A stretch of DNA of 64,000 bases from Klebsiella quasipneumoniae subsp. quasipneumoniae (lineage in GTDB: Bacteria; Pseudomonadota; Gammaproteobacteria; Enterobacterales; Enterobacteriaceae). Positions 29,567-39,275 of the stretch are shown piece by piece. Positions within the stretch are counted from its first letter, which is position 1; each line of letters opens with the position of its first letter. The notes beneath the pieces are model-generated. The model searched no databases. It was not told the DNA's origin and was given only the letters and a program-made list of their open reading frames with translations. Location of the stretch: assembly GCF_020525925.1 (NCBI RefSeq), contig NZ_CP084876.1, positions 1,054,001 through 1,118,000 on the forward strand, in the 5' to 3' direction. Made by a program: the position numbers and the translations under genes.

Positions 29567-30404
29567 TGGGTGATGAAGCCTTCTGTTTCTGACTATCCCG
29601 GATCGTGCTTGTCACAAAGGCGACCACAAACAGCGCGGTGAACAGCACCACGATAGTCGGCGCCGGCGCGCTATCGAGATAAAACGCCAGCCACACCCCT
29701 CCCGCCGAGCAGCAGACCGCTACCGCCACCGCCAGCAGCAGGGCGTGTATAAAGCGCCGTACCAGCAGGAGCGCGATCGCCCCTGGGGCAATCAGCAGCG
29801 AAATCGACAGGATAATCCCTACCGACTGCAGCGTCGCGACGATGGTCAGGGCGATCATGCACAGCATGCCGTAGTGCAGCAGTCCGCCGCGCAGGCCACT
29901 GGCTTTGGCCTGCGTCGGATCGAAGGCGTGCAGCAAAAAATCCCGCCATTTCAGCCCGATAATCAGCGCAATCATCAGCGCGATAGCCGCCGTTTGTCCA
30001 ATATCGCTGAGGGAGATCCCCAGCATATCGCCGAACAGAATATGGTCGAGATGGACGTCGGACTGGATCGCTACGTACAGCACCAGCCCGGCGCCAAACA
30101 TGCCGGAGAAGACAATTCCCATGATGGTATCGCGTTTGAGGCGGCTGTTATCGTCGAGAAAACCGGTCGTCACGGCGCAGAGCAGCCCGGCGATAAACGC
30201 GCCGATGGCGAAGGGGATGCCGATAATGTAGGCCAGCACCACGCCGGGAAAGACCGCGTGGCTCATGGCGTCGCCCATCAGCGCCCAGCCTTTGAGCACC
30301 AGAAAGACTGACAGCAGCGCGCAGGGCACGGCAACGACCATCGATACTGTTATCGCGTTGACCATAAAAGGAAACTGGAACGGGGCCAGGATCAGATTCA
30401 GCAT
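29550..30404 (-). CDS. sitD: Mn/Fe ABC transporter permease SitD
   Basis: A 284-residue ABC-3 family permease with about eight hydrophobic helices and the GDAMSHAVFPGVVLAYIIG motif. It overlaps sitC by 7 bp. Its C-terminal SSPIPGGG is encoded within a REP sequence, suggesting that the stop codon was supplied by the repeat. Fourth gene of sitABCD (YfeABCD type). Confidence 0.93.
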   Translation of the reverse strand: MLNLILAPFQFPFMVNAITVSMVVAVPCALLSVFLVLKGWALMGDAMSHAVFPGVVLAYIIGIPFAIGAFIAGLLCAVTTGFLDDNSRLKRDTIMGIVFSGMFGAGLVLYVAIQSDVHLDHILFGDMLGISLSDIGQTAAIALMIALIIGLKWRDFLLHAFDPTQAKASGLRGGLLHYGMLCMIALTIVATLQSVGIILSISLLIAPGAIALLLVRRFIHALLLAVAVAVCCSAGGVWLAFYLDSAPAPTIVVLFTALFVVAFVTSTIRDSQKQKASSPIPGGG

Positions 30405-31246
30405 GCGGCCTCCCCGGCGCGGCGACGGTTGGCCAACAGACCATGCTTCGGCGCGAAGATAAAGGTGATGAGGAACAGCAGCGTTTGCGCCACCACGATA
30501 ATGCCGCCGGTGGCGCCGTCGAGGTAGTAACTGAGCCAGGCGCCGAAGAAGCTGGTCAGGCTGCCGATGGCGACGGCGATGGCCAGCAGGCGCGGGAAGC
30601 GGTCGGTTAACAGCCAGGCGGTGGCGCCGGGGGTGACCACCAGGCAGATAACCAGAAAGGCGCCGACGGTCTGCAGCGCCGCTACGGTGCAGGCCGCCAG
30701 CAGGGTAAAGAACAGCAGCTTCAGGCCGCGGGTGTTCAGACCAATCGAGCGGGCGTGGTGCTCATCGAAGAAGGTCACCATCAGATCTTTCCACTTCAAC
30801 AGCAGGATCGCCATCGAGATAAAGCCGATCGCCGCCAGCTGGATAATATCCTCCGGGGCGATGGCCAGAATATTGCCGAGGATAATAGTCTGGATATTCA
30901 CCGACGTCGGGTTCAGCGACACCATAAACAGCCCGATCCCGAAGAAGGAGGAGAATATCAGGCCGATAATCGCATCCTCTTTCAGCCGCGACCGCTGCTG
31001 CAAAAACAGCATACTGCCCGCCGCCAGGCCGCCGGAGAGAAACGCGCCGAGGGCAAACGGCAGGCCGAGCATATAGGCCCCGGCGACGCCGGGCACAATC
31101 GAGTGGGAAAGGGCGTCGCCAATCAGCGACCAGCCCTTCAGCATCAGGTAGCAGGAGAGAAAGGCGCAGACGCCGCCCACCAGCGCCGCCACCCACATCG
31201 CATTGAGCATATAGTGATAGCCAAACGGCTCCAGCAGCCAGCTCAT
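30398..31246 (-). CDS. sitC: Mn/Fe ABC transporter permease SitC
   Basis: A 282-residue ABC-3 family permease, about eight membrane helices, with GDALSHSIVPGVAGAYMLG as the counterpart of the SitD motif. It overlaps sitB by 4 bp and sitD by 7 bp. Confidence 0.93.
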   Translation of the reverse strand: MSWLLEPFGYHYMLNAMWVAALVGGVCAFLSCYLMLKGWSLIGDALSHSIVPGVAGAYMLGLPFALGAFLSGGLAAGSMLFLQQRSRLKEDAIIGLIFSSFFGIGLFMVSLNPTSVNIQTIILGNILAIAPEDIIQLAAIGFISMAILLLKWKDLMVTFFDEHHARSIGLNTRGLKLLFFTLLAACTVAALQTVGAFLVICLVVTPGATAWLLTDRFPRLLAIAVAIGSLTSFFGAWLSYYLDGATGGIIVVAQTLLFLITFIFAPKHGLLANRRRAGEAAC

Positions 31247-32064
31247 CGTGGGCCTCCCGCCGCGCGCCGGCTGATAAACGGCCGCTCGTCATCGGTGATA
31301 ATCTGCGCTTCCGCACCGGTGAGCGCGACGTGGCGCAGTACGCCGCTGAAAGCCCGCTCCAGATTCTCGGCGGTGAAGGTGGTTTCTGTCGGGCCGCTGG
31401 CCAGCACGGTGCCTTTTACCATCACCGTGTAATCGCAAAATTCACTTACGGACCCGAGATTATGGGTGGAGACCAGCATGGTACAGCCCTCATCGCGGAG
31501 CTCGCGCAGCAGGCTGATGATCCGCGCTTCGGTCTGCACATCGACGCCGGTAAAAGGCTCATCCAGCAGGATCACCTGGCCCTGCTGAGCGATGGCGCGG
31601 GCAAGGAAGACGCGCTTTTTCTGCCCGCCGGAGAGCTCGCCAATTTGCCGATGGCGGTACTCGCTCATGCCCACGCGGGCCAGCGCGGCATCGACAATCT
31701 CGCGATCGCGCGGCTTTGCCCGCCGCAGCCAGCCCATATGGCCGTAGCGGCCCATCATCACCACATCCTCCACCAGCACCGGGAAGGACCAGTCCACCTC
31801 TTCCGACTGCGGGACATAGGCGACCAGGTTCTGGCGCAGCGCGCGGTTGACCGGCTGGCCGAGGATGGCGATCTCGCCGTGACCGACGCGCACAAAGCCC
31901 ATCAGTGCTTTAAACAGTGTGGATTTACCCGAGCCGTTAACCCCCACCAGCGCGGCAATGGAGCCGCGCGGTACGCTGAACGAGGCGTCGCGCAGGGCGG
32001 TGTGGCCGTTGCGCCAGGTGACGGTGAGCTGGTCGACATACAGACCCGCTTGCGCAGTATTCAT
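31243..32064 (-). CDS. sitB: Mn/Fe ABC transporter ATP-binding protein SitB
   Basis: A 273-residue ATPase. Walker A is GVNGSGKS (residues 41-48), signature LSGGQKKRVFLARAIAQ, Walker B VILLDEPFTGVD. It overlaps sitA by 4 bp. Confidence 0.94.
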   Translation of the reverse strand: MNTAQAGLYVDQLTVTWRNGHTALRDASFSVPRGSIAALVGVNGSGKSTLFKALMGFVRVGHGEIAILGQPVNRALRQNLVAYVPQSEEVDWSFPVLVEDVVMMGRYGHMGWLRRAKPRDREIVDAALARVGMSEYRHRQIGELSGGQKKRVFLARAIAQQGQVILLDEPFTGVDVQTEARIISLLRELRDEGCTMLVSTHNLGSVSEFCDYTVMVKGTVLASGPTETTFTAENLERAFSGVLRHVALTGAEAQIITDDERPFISRRAAGGPR

Positions 32065-32978
32065 GGCTGTTTCCTCATCCCGTCCTGGATACCGTTGACG
32101 ATGGTTTCGGTGGTGACGCGCAGCAGGTCGAGCCAGGTCGGCACCGGGCCGTCGGCGGCGCTCAGCGAATCGACATACAGCACGCCGCCGTAGTGGGCGC
32201 CGGCTTCGCGCGCCACCTGACGCGCCGGTTTATCGGAGATGGTGCTTTCGCTGAAGATGGTCGGGATCTGTTCTTTTTTCATGGTGTCGATAACCTTGCG
32301 CACCTGTTGCGGAGTGCCCTGCTGGTCGGCGTTAATCGGCCACAGATACAGTTCGCGCAGGCCATAGTCGCGGGCCAGATAGGAGAAGGCTCCCTCGCTG
32401 GTGACCAGCCAGCGCTTATCCGCCGGCAGCTGCGCCAGTCTGGCCTGCAGCGGCGCCATCGTCTGGCGGATTTTCTCTTTATAGGCCTCGGCGTTGCGGC
32501 GATAGGTGTCGGCGTGAGGCGGATCGTATTTCACTAGCGCATCGCGAATATTATCGACATAGATCAGGGCGTTATCTGCCGACATCCAGGCATGGGGATT
32601 GGGCTTTCCGCTATAGGGGCCTGCGCTGATGCCCATCGGCTGGATCCCCTCGCTGACCACCACCTCCGGGACGCCCTGCAGGTGCTGATAAAAGCGGGCA
32701 AACCACCGTTCGAGATTGAGACCGTTGCTGAGGATCAGCTGCGCCCCCTGCGCGCGTTTGATATCGCCGGGGGTAGGCTGGTAGTCGTGGATCTCCGCGC
32801 CCGGTTTGGTGATGGAGCTGACGACGGCGGCATCGCCGGCCACGTTCTGCGCCATATCGGCGATAACCGTGAAGGTGGTGATAACCCTGAATTTCTCCTG
32901 CGCCGAGGCCGGCGCCGCGGCCAGCAGGGCCAGCGCGCTGGCCAGCAGCAATGATTTCAGCGGTGTCAGGTGCAGCAT
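32061..32978 (-). CDS. sitA: Periplasmic Mn/Fe-binding protein SitA
   Basis: A 305-residue cluster A-I metal-binding protein. Signal peptide MLHLTPLKSLLLASALALL ending near ASAQ. Metal-ligand segments are visible: GAEIHDYQPTPGD (His), PNPHAWMS (His), SEGAFSYLARDYGL (Glu) and FSESTISDKPA (near the Asp ligand). A gaggga ribosome site precedes the ATG. First gene of the operon. Confidence 0.94.
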   Translation of the reverse strand: MLHLTPLKSLLLASALALLAAAPASAQEKFRVITTFTVIADMAQNVAGDAAVVSSITKPGAEIHDYQPTPGDIKRAQGAQLILSNGLNLERWFARFYQHLQGVPEVVVSEGIQPMGISAGPYSGKPNPHAWMSADNALIYVDNIRDALVKYDPPHADTYRRNAEAYKEKIRQTMAPLQARLAQLPADKRWLVTSEGAFSYLARDYGLRELYLWPINADQQGTPQQVRKVIDTMKKEQIPTIFSESTISDKPARQVAREAGAHYGGVLYVDSLSAADGPVPTWLDLLRVTTETIVNGIQDGMRKQP

Positions 32979-33014
32979 AGGATCCCTCGCAATGGTGTGG
33001 TTAATTTCCCAGCG

Positions 33015-33034
33015 TTTATAGCCATTGCTATGTT
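33015..33034 (-). promoter_or_regulatory. MntR-type operator upstream of sitA
   Basis: Read on the minus strand, AACATAGCAATGGCTATAAA is an inverted repeat that closely follows the enterobacterial MntR box (AACATAGCNNNNGCTATGTT). It lies 37 bp before the sitA start, a good site for manganese-dependent repression. Confidence 0.75.
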
Positions 33035-33058
33035 ATATAGCACAAGCTATTTACAAAT

Positions 33059-33077
33059 GAAAATAATTCTTATTTGC
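33059..33077 (-). promoter_or_regulatory. Fur-like box upstream of sitA
   Basis: GAAAATAATTCTTATTTGC is an 8-3-8 near-palindrome with 12 of 19 matches to the Fur consensus. Its position 25 bp upstream of the MntR box agrees with the dual Fur/MntR control known for sitABCD. A further tgggtaatgatt half-site follows at about 33083. Confidence 0.5.
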
Positions 33078-33175
33078 ATACGTGGGTAATGATTAGAGCG
33101 AGAACGATTTTGTCACGGGGATTTAAATTAACCCGGGCTGCATTGTGCTGACCCGGGTGACATGCGGTATTCGGT

Positions 33176-33253
33176 TTACCGGCTCGCAAGCCGGGCGTCT
33201 TCGGGGGGAAGTGCTGCGTGTGTGCTGGGTGGCGGCGACGCCTTGCCCGGCCA
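33176..33253. repeat. BIME in the sitA-fhlA gap
   Basis: REP-like halves: ccggctcgcaagccgg (33179-33194) and gctgggtggcggcgacgccttgcccggc. The same gap (32979-33289) also has an acccggg...acccgggt repeat at about 33129-33158. Confidence 0.55.
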
Positions 33254-33289
33254 GCAACACCTGCGATGATAAATAAATAGCAGGCGAGG

Positions 33290-35362
33290 CTACACCAGCT
33301 CGTCTTTATTAATGCCCAGCCGCTTCATGCGCGACAGGAGCGTGGTGCGCTTCAGCCCCAGCCGCTGGGCGGCGCCCTTCGGCCCGGCCACCACGCCGTT
33401 GCTCTCCTTCAGCACCCGGACGATCAGCTGATATTCATCTTCGCCTTCCTCAGGCAGGACCTCTGGCGACCGCGGAGGCTCGACGATATCCCGCTCCGGC
33501 AGGGAGAGCTGCAGTACGTTGCCGCGGGTGAGTAACACCGCCCGTTCGATGACGTTTTCCAGCTCGCGCACGTTGCCCGGCCACTCCATGCGCGTCAGGG
33601 TGCGCAGGGTCTCCGCCGGAATACTGTCGATATTGCGTCCCATGCGGCGGGCGATTTTGAAGGTAAAGGCCTTCACCAGCAGCGGGATATCGTCGGGGCG
33701 CTCCCGCAGCGGCGGCAGGTGGATCGGGAACACGTTGAGCCGGTAGTAGAGGTCGCTGCGAAATTCCCTGTCGATAACCATCTGCTTGAGATCGCGGTTG
33801 GTGGCGGCGATCAGTCGGACGTCGGTCTGGATCAGCTTGTTGCTCCCCAGGCGCTCGAACTCCTGCTCCTGGAGAACGCGCAGCAGCTTGGGCTGCAGCT
33901 CCAGCGGCATATCGCCCACTTCATCAAGGAACAGGGAGCTTTTGTCCGCCAGTTCGAAGCGGCCGATACGCTGGGCGCTGGCCCCGGTGAAGGCTCCGCG
34001 TTCGTGGCCGAACAGATCGCTCTCCAGCAGTCCGGCGGGCATCGCGGCGCAGTTCATCTTCACCATCCGCCGACTGTTTCGTCCGCTGAGGTTATGAATG
34101 GCGCGGGCGATAAGCTCTTTGCCGGTGCCGGTTTCGCCGAGGATCAGCACGGTGCTGTCGCTGTGGGCCACCATCTCGACCTGCTTGAGCACATTGTTCA
34201 TCGCCTCGCTGCGGCCGATGATCTCCCCGAATTCGCTCTCGACATTGTTGAGCTGCTCGGTGAGGGCGAGGTTCTCATCCACCAGTCGCTCTTTCAGGCG
34301 CTGAATTTCACGGTAGGCGAGGGCGTTATCGATAGCGATCGACACCCGCTCGGCGATCTGGCGCAGCAGCTTGAGATTGGTGGTGGTAAACACCTGTTCG
34401 TCGCATTGCGCCAGCTTCAGCACCCCGAGCAGGGTGTTGCCGGACATCAGCGGCAGCAGGCACAGGGTCTGGATCTTGTTGCCCCACATTTCGAAGAGCA
34501 TTTTCTCGTACGGCGCGAGGGTGTCATGCTCGTGCAGATTAAGCAGCAGCATCTCTTTGCTTTTGAACACGCGCTCGGTGAGGGTGCCCGCTTCATCTAC
34601 CTCGCTCTGGTCGTGAACCGGATGGCTGGCATCTAGATAGTGTGTGGAATAGATGTTGAGCTTCCCTTTGCGGTTGCTGCGCAGCACCACGCTGATGGCG
34701 TCGATCCGGAAGTAGCGATGGATCTCTTTCGCCACCTCGCTGACCAGCTCGTCGATATCCAGACGTGAGAGGACCGCGTTGGTGATCGCCACCAGAATGC
34801 GGAAGTTGTCGCGCTCGTGGCACAGCAGATCGTAATCGACGTTATTGCTGACCCGGTTCTGAATCTGCTCGCTGACGACGGCGACGATCTGCGCGAAGGT
34901 ATGCAGCCGCTGGAACTCTTTCTCGCTCCATGGCCGGTTGTCACGGCGCAGAAATTCGCAACCGCCGAAGATCCGCCCGTCGGCCGCCAGCGGCAGCAGC
35001 GAGTAGTACCCGAACGAGCGATAGATCCCGCTGCGGATAAGCTGCGGCCAGGTGTCGGCAAAGGTCTCATGATCGCAATGCAGGGCATCCGGCCGGGAGA
35101 GTAAGCGGCGCACCGGTCCGTGGGCGAGCACGGTTTCATCTTCATAGCTCACCGGCTGGCCTGCCTCATCGCAGGCGTATCTGGCCGCACGGTGGTTGCC
35201 TGCATTCCACAGGATAATGGCCGCTTCGTCGGCCAGTGCGGACTGTTGCACCAGGCGGGTCAGGGTTTCGCTCAGCGCAGCCAGATCGGGCTGCTGTAAT
35301 AAAAGCCGGGTGATATCAAACAGACCCTGCTGGCCGAGATCGCTCATCGGTGTATACGACAT
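33290..35362 (-). CDS. fhlA: Formate hydrogenlyase transcriptional activator FhlA
   Basis: A 690-residue sigma-54-dependent activator that responds to formate rather than to phosphorylation. Two GAF-type domains occupy about residues 1-350; the AAA+ domain has GETGTGKE as Walker A and ERGAFTGA (near residue 455) as the sigma-54 contact loop. The C-terminal helix-turn-helix is around AAQRLGLKRTTLLSRMKRLG. It drives the hyp, hyc and hydN promoters. Separated from hypE by 235 bp containing a BIME. Confidence 0.96.
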   Translation of the reverse strand: MSYTPMSDLGQQGLFDITRLLLQQPDLAALSETLTRLVQQSALADEAAIILWNAGNHRAARYACDEAGQPVSYEDETVLAHGPVRRLLSRPDALHCDHETFADTWPQLIRSGIYRSFGYYSLLPLAADGRIFGGCEFLRRDNRPWSEKEFQRLHTFAQIVAVVSEQIQNRVSNNVDYDLLCHERDNFRILVAITNAVLSRLDIDELVSEVAKEIHRYFRIDAISVVLRSNRKGKLNIYSTHYLDASHPVHDQSEVDEAGTLTERVFKSKEMLLLNLHEHDTLAPYEKMLFEMWGNKIQTLCLLPLMSGNTLLGVLKLAQCDEQVFTTTNLKLLRQIAERVSIAIDNALAYREIQRLKERLVDENLALTEQLNNVESEFGEIIGRSEAMNNVLKQVEMVAHSDSTVLILGETGTGKELIARAIHNLSGRNSRRMVKMNCAAMPAGLLESDLFGHERGAFTGASAQRIGRFELADKSSLFLDEVGDMPLELQPKLLRVLQEQEFERLGSNKLIQTDVRLIAATNRDLKQMVIDREFRSDLYYRLNVFPIHLPPLRERPDDIPLLVKAFTFKIARRMGRNIDSIPAETLRTLTRMEWPGNVRELENVIERAVLLTRGNVLQLSLPERDIVEPPRSPEVLPEEGEDEYQLIVRVLKESNGVVAGPKGAAQRLGLKRTTLLSRMKRLGINKDELV

Positions 35363-35499
35363 GGCTTACATCCAAAACGCGCCGGCAACGCGGCGCATAA
35401 GAAAATGATGGTACAAATAATAGTATGTTAATAAAGCGGTTATTGCCGCTTTAACCCATCCGTGGGCGCCCGCTGGTTTGGGCGGGATAATCATGCTGG

Positions 35500-35584
35500 C
35501 TTTTCCCGGCTCGCGCTGCGCTTAGCCAGGCTACATGTGCGCGCCGTGTTGTAGCCTGGATAAGGCGCCAGCCGCTATCCGGGA
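35500..35584. repeat. BIME between fhlA and hypE
   Basis: tcccggctcgcgctgcgcttagccaggcta and gtagcctggataaggcgccagccgctatccggga form an inverted REP pair. The remaining gap (35363-35499) is AT-rich near fhlA and otherwise unremarkable. Confidence 0.65.
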
Positions 35585-35597
35585 CCCGACGCCGTGG

Positions 35598-36608
35598 TTA
35601 ACAAATTCTCGGCAGCGGCTCGGCGTGGGGAAGATCGAGCGTCCGCTTCACGCCGTACAGCCCGACGGAACGCACGCCCGGGCGGGCGACCACCTCGCCG
35701 ATTATCGCCGCCTCGCGTCCCAGGGCGTGAGACCGTATATGCGCCAGCACGTTTTTCGCTTCTTCGCGGGCGACGGCGATCACCAGCTTGCCTTCATTGG
35801 CGAAGTTCAGGGCGTCCAGCCCGAGCAGCTCGCAGACTCCGCGCACGGTGTCGTTGACCGGCAGCTTCGCCTCGTGCAGTTCAATGCCGCAGCCGCTGGC
35901 GGCGGCGAACTCATGGGCGACGGCGTTGACGCCGCCGCGGGTGGCGTCGCGCAGGGCTTTGACGCCGCGCAGCGGCCGCAGGGTTTGGATCAGCGGCGTC
36001 AGCACCGCGCAGTCGCTGGACAGCGCGCCGTCGAGCCCCATCTGCTCGCGCAGATTAAGGATGGTGGCGCCATGATCCCCCAGCGTGCCGCTGACCAGCA
36101 GCACATCGCCGGCGCTGATCTGCTGCGTCCCCCAGCGAACGTCTGCCGGGATGGCGCCGATGCCGGCGGTGTTAATAAACAGCTTATCCGCCGCGCCGCG
36201 CGGTACCACTTTGGTGTCGCCGGTGACGATGGCGATCCCTGCCGCCCGGGCGGTATCGGCCATGCTGGCGACCACCGCTTCCAGGGTAGCCATCTCCAGC
36301 CCCTCTTCGAGAATAAACCCGCAGGAAAGATAGCGGGGGATGGCGCCGCTGACCGCCACATCGTTGGCGGTACCGCAGACGGCCAGCTTGCCGATATTGC
36401 CGCCGGGAAAGAACAGCGGGTCAATCACATAGCTGTCGGTGGAGAAGGCGAGACGATCCCCCTGGGCGGCAAGCGCCGCCAGATCGAGACGCGCCTGATC
36501 TTCCTGCTCCGCCAGCCAGGGGTTGGCGAAAGCCTGCATAAACAGGTCGCCGATCAGCTGCTGCATTGCCTGACCGCCGCTACCGTGGGCTAACTGGACG
36601 CTTTTCAT
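35598..36608 (-). CDS. hypE: Hydrogenase maturation carbamoyl dehydratase HypE
   Basis: A 336-residue PurM-like enzyme that dehydrates a C-terminal S-carbamoyl cysteine to thiocyanate, the source of the cyanide ligands of the NiFe centre. The required C-terminal Cys is present (ends PRIC). VHLAHGSGG-type N-terminus (VQLAHGSGGQAM) and ATP-site motifs (DSYVIDPLFFPGG; VTGDTKVV) are visible. Overlaps hypD by 4 bp. Confidence 0.97.
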   Translation of the reverse strand: MKSVQLAHGSGGQAMQQLIGDLFMQAFANPWLAEQEDQARLDLAALAAQGDRLAFSTDSYVIDPLFFPGGNIGKLAVCGTANDVAVSGAIPRYLSCGFILEEGLEMATLEAVVASMADTARAAGIAIVTGDTKVVPRGAADKLFINTAGIGAIPADVRWGTQQISAGDVLLVSGTLGDHGATILNLREQMGLDGALSSDCAVLTPLIQTLRPLRGVKALRDATRGGVNAVAHEFAAASGCGIELHEAKLPVNDTVRGVCELLGLDALNFANEGKLVIAVAREEAKNVLAHIRSHALGREAAIIGEVVARPGVRSVGLYGVKRTLDLPHAEPLPRIC

Positions 36609-37726
36609 GCTTCATATTCCTGACTGCGATATTGATACCAGGCGGCGCAGGCCCCTTCCGAGGAGACCATCAGCGCGCCAAAGGCGCTTTGCGGATTGCA
36701 GGTGCTGGCGAAGAGCGGGCACTGGTGCGGTTTACAGCGGCCGGTCAACACCTCGCCGCAGCGGGCGCGCGGGTCGTCGCACACGCGCTGCGGCGCCGGG
36801 CGGAAATGGGCCTCGGCATCGAAGCGCTGATAGGCCGGCGTGAGGTGCACGCCGGAGTCGCTGATGACCCCCAGACCGCGCCATTCGCTGTCGCCATCAA
36901 GGCGAAACACGTCGGCCATCGCCGCCTGCGCCAGCGGGTTGCCGGCATCCGGCACTACGCGGCGGTACTGATTTTCCACCTCGCTACGCTGCGCTATTGT
37001 CTGCTCAACCAGCATCACCGCGCCTTGCAGTAGATCAAGAGGTTCGAAACCGGCGACCACTAACGGGCGATGATAGTCGCTGGCGATAAAGCCGTAGGCT
37101 TCGGTGCCGATCACCATACTGACGTGGCCGGGGGCGAGAAAGGCGTTGATACCGTTGTCAGGCTGGTCCAGCAGACTGCGCAGGGTCGGCAGCAGGGTGA
37201 TGTGCTGGCAGAAAAAGAAGAAGTTATCGACGTTGCGCTCCCGCGCCTGACGCAGGGTGAGGGCGGTGGCGGGCATGGTGGTTTCGAAACCGAGACCGAA
37301 AAAGACCACTTCACGCTGCGGGTTTTGCTGCGCCAGCCGCAGGGCGTCCATCGGCGAATAAACGATGCGGACATCGGCGCCGCGGGCTTTCGCCTGCAGC
37401 AGTGAGCCGTTTTTGCCCGGAACGCGCATGGCGTCGCCGAAGGTACAGAAGATAACCCCCGGACGACTGGCAATCTCAATGCAGGCGTCGATGCGCCCCA
37501 TCGGCAGGACGCACACCGGGCAGCCGGGCCCATGAATAAATTCGATATTCTCCGGCAACAGCTGGTCGAGACCGAACTTAAAAATGGCATGGGTATGACC
37601 GCCGCAGACCTCCATGATGCGCAGCGGTCGCGCGGCGGTGTGCGGCAGCAGATGGGCACGCTGCTGAAGATGGGCCACCAACTGCATGACCTGCTCAGGG
37701 GCGCGGTATTCGTCAACGTAACGCAT
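36605..37726 (-). CDS. hypD: Hydrogenase maturation iron-sulfur protein HypD
   Basis: A 373-residue 4Fe-4S protein that with HypC assembles the Fe(CN)2CO unit. Conserved CGGHTHAIFKFGL and GPGCPVCVLPMGRIDACIEIA, plus GFETTMPATAL, are visible. C-terminal cysteines (CGEVLTGRCKPHQCPLFASTC area) bind the cluster. Its start abuts the hypC stop. Confidence 0.97.
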   Translation of the reverse strand: MRYVDEYRAPEQVMQLVAHLQQRAHLLPHTAARPLRIMEVCGGHTHAIFKFGLDQLLPENIEFIHGPGCPVCVLPMGRIDACIEIASRPGVIFCTFGDAMRVPGKNGSLLQAKARGADVRIVYSPMDALRLAQQNPQREVVFFGLGFETTMPATALTLRQARERNVDNFFFFCQHITLLPTLRSLLDQPDNGINAFLAPGHVSMVIGTEAYGFIASDYHRPLVVAGFEPLDLLQGAVMLVEQTIAQRSEVENQYRRVVPDAGNPLAQAAMADVFRLDGDSEWRGLGVISDSGVHLTPAYQRFDAEAHFRPAPQRVCDDPRARCGEVLTGRCKPHQCPLFASTCNPQSAFGALMVSSEGACAAWYQYRSQEYEA

Positions 37727-37998
37727 TATCGCTCCTCGCCGTACAGCAGGGCGCCGACGTCCGGCTCTACGTCAAACATATTTTGCAGCGCTTCGAGAGT
37801 GTCGCGGGCTTCGGCTTCATTAATCACGCTCATGGCGAAGCCGACGTGCACCAGCACCCACTGGCCGAGACGCGGCTGGCCCTGCTCGTCAACGGCGCCC
37901 ACCAGCGTCAGGTCGACGTCGCGCTGAATGCCGCAGACTTCCACCTTCGCCAGCACGCCGTCGATGGCGCAAATTTGTCCCGGAATGCCTATGCACAT
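37726..37998 (-). CDS. hypC: Hydrogenase assembly chaperone HypC
   Basis: A 90-residue chaperone whose Cys2 (MCIGIPGQ) holds the iron precursor and the large subunit. I chose this ATG because the mature protein must begin Met-Cys; it overlaps hypB by 10 bp. In E. coli the HycE pathway prefers HypC over its paralogue HybG. Confidence 0.97.
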   Translation of the reverse strand: MCIGIPGQICAIDGVLAKVEVCGIQRDVDLTLVGAVDEQGQPRLGQWVLVHVGFAMSVINEAEARDTLEALQNMFDVEPDVGALLYGEER

Positions 37999-38861
37999 CG
38001 CTGCGTCTCCAGCCAGGTGAGCCACTGATCCATGCCTTCGCCGCTGGTGGCGGAGAGGAGGATAATGTCAATATGCGGATTGACCTCGCGGGCGCAGGCC
38101 AGGCACTTCTCGACGTCGAAATTGAGATACGGCAGCAGGTCGACCTTGTTGAGCAGCATCAGGCTGGCGGCGGCGAACATATGCGGATACTTCAGCGGCT
38201 TGTCTTCGCCTTCCGTGACCGACAGCACCGCCACCTTATGGCGTTCGCCGAGATCAAAGCTCGCCGGGCAGACCAGGTTACCGACGTTTTCAATAAACAG
38301 AATGCCGTGGTCAGCCAGCGGCAGGCGCGGGGCGGCGTCGGCGATCATCTGGGCGTCGAGATGGCAGCCTTTCCCGGTGTTGACCTGAATCGCCGGGGTG
38401 CCGGTGGCGCGAATGCGGGCGGCGTCATTGACCGTTTGCTGGTCGCCTTCAATCACTGCGCAGTCGGCACGCCCTTTCAGCCGGGTGAGGGTTTCGGTGA
38501 GCAGGGTGGTTTTGCCGGAGCCGGGGCTGGAAACCAGATTCAGCACCAGCTGCTGCTTCGCCGCAAAGCGCGCGCGGTTGCGCGCCGCCAGACGGTTGTT
38601 TTTATCCAGCACGTCGATTTCCACTTCCAGCATGCGCCGCTGGCTCTGGCCCGGGGCGTGAGTCCCCGCTTCGCCATGGCCGTAATGCAGATCGCCCTCT
38701 GTCGTGCGGGTGGGGGCGAAGTGGTCGGTTTTTACGCCGGTGATGGTCATCGTCTGGCGTGGGGCGGGCGCGAAGGGGGCGCTGCGGAACGCGGAATGCG
38801 GGTTTCGTTCGTCTCCTTCAATATAGAGGTTGCCTTCTCCACAGCCGCATGTTGTACACAT
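37989..38861 (-). CDS. hypB: Hydrogenase nickel insertion GTPase HypB
   Basis: A 290-residue GTPase that loads nickel with HypA. The N-terminal high-affinity Ni motif CTTCGCGEG (residues 2-10) and P-loop [10 protein letters not shown] are visible. An NHxG-like histidine-rich linker ([12 protein letters not shown]) follows the N-terminus. Ribosome site ggagtaaatt. Confidence 0.97.
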   Translation of the reverse strand: MCTTCGCGEGNLYIEGDERNPHSAFRSAPFAPAPRQTMTITGVKTDHFAPTRTTEGDLHYGHGEAGTHAPGQSQRRMLEVEIDVLDKNNRLAARNRARFAAKQQLVLNLVSSPGSGKTTLLTETLTRLKGRADCAVIEGDQQTVNDAARIRATGTPAIQVNTGKGCHLDAQMIADAAPRLPLADHGILFIENVGNLVCPASFDLGERHKVAVLSVTEGEDKPLKYPHMFAAASLMLLNKVDLLPYLNFDVEKCLACAREVNPHIDIILLSATSGEGMDQWLTWLETQRCA

Positions 38862-38864
38862 AAT

Positions 38865-39209
38865 TTACTCCAATTCTAAACGCTGAATCTGTAAGCCGTC
38901 ATCCGCCACGATCTGTAGCTGGTCGTTATTGCAGTGCGGGCAGCGGCGGACGTGCTGCGAGACAAGATGGACGTACTGCTGACAGCGTTCGCACCAGCAT
39001 TCAGCCTGTTGTTCGGCGATATGCAGTTCGCACCCCTCCGCCAGCGTGCCGCGGCAGACCAGCTCAAAGCAGAAGGTCAGCGCGCTGGCTTCCACGCAGG
39101 AAAATGCTCCCACCTTAAGCCACACGCCGGTCACCCGCCGCGCGCCGGCCTGCTGCGCCTGTTGTTCAATAATTTCCAGCGCCCGCTGGCTGAGGGTGAT
39201 TTCGTGCAT
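38865..39209 (-). CDS. hypA: Hydrogenase maturation nickel metallochaperone HypA
   Basis: A 114-residue protein; the MHEITL N-terminus (His2 binds nickel) and a zinc site of two CxxC pairs (CWCERC, CPHC) are intact. First gene of the leftward hyp operon, with a sigma-54 promoter upstream at 39240-39255. Confidence 0.97.
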   Translation of the reverse strand: MHEITLSQRALEIIEQQAQQAGARRVTGVWLKVGAFSCVEASALTFCFELVCRGTLAEGCELHIAEQQAECWCERCQQYVHLVSQHVRRCPHCNNDQLQIVADDGLQIQRLELE

Positions 39210-39239
39210 AGTCGCCTCCGTATCGCGATGCGCCTTTTA

Positions 39240-39255
39240 TGCAATAACGGTGCCA
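39240..39255 (-). promoter_or_regulatory. Sigma-54 promoter of hypA-E
   Basis: On the minus strand TGGCACCGTTATTGC fits TGGCAC-N5-TTGC exactly, with the GG and GC doublets properly spaced. It lies 31 bp before hypA. Confidence 0.88.
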
Positions 39256-39275
39256 GAAAGGGCTCGTGGCGGCAG

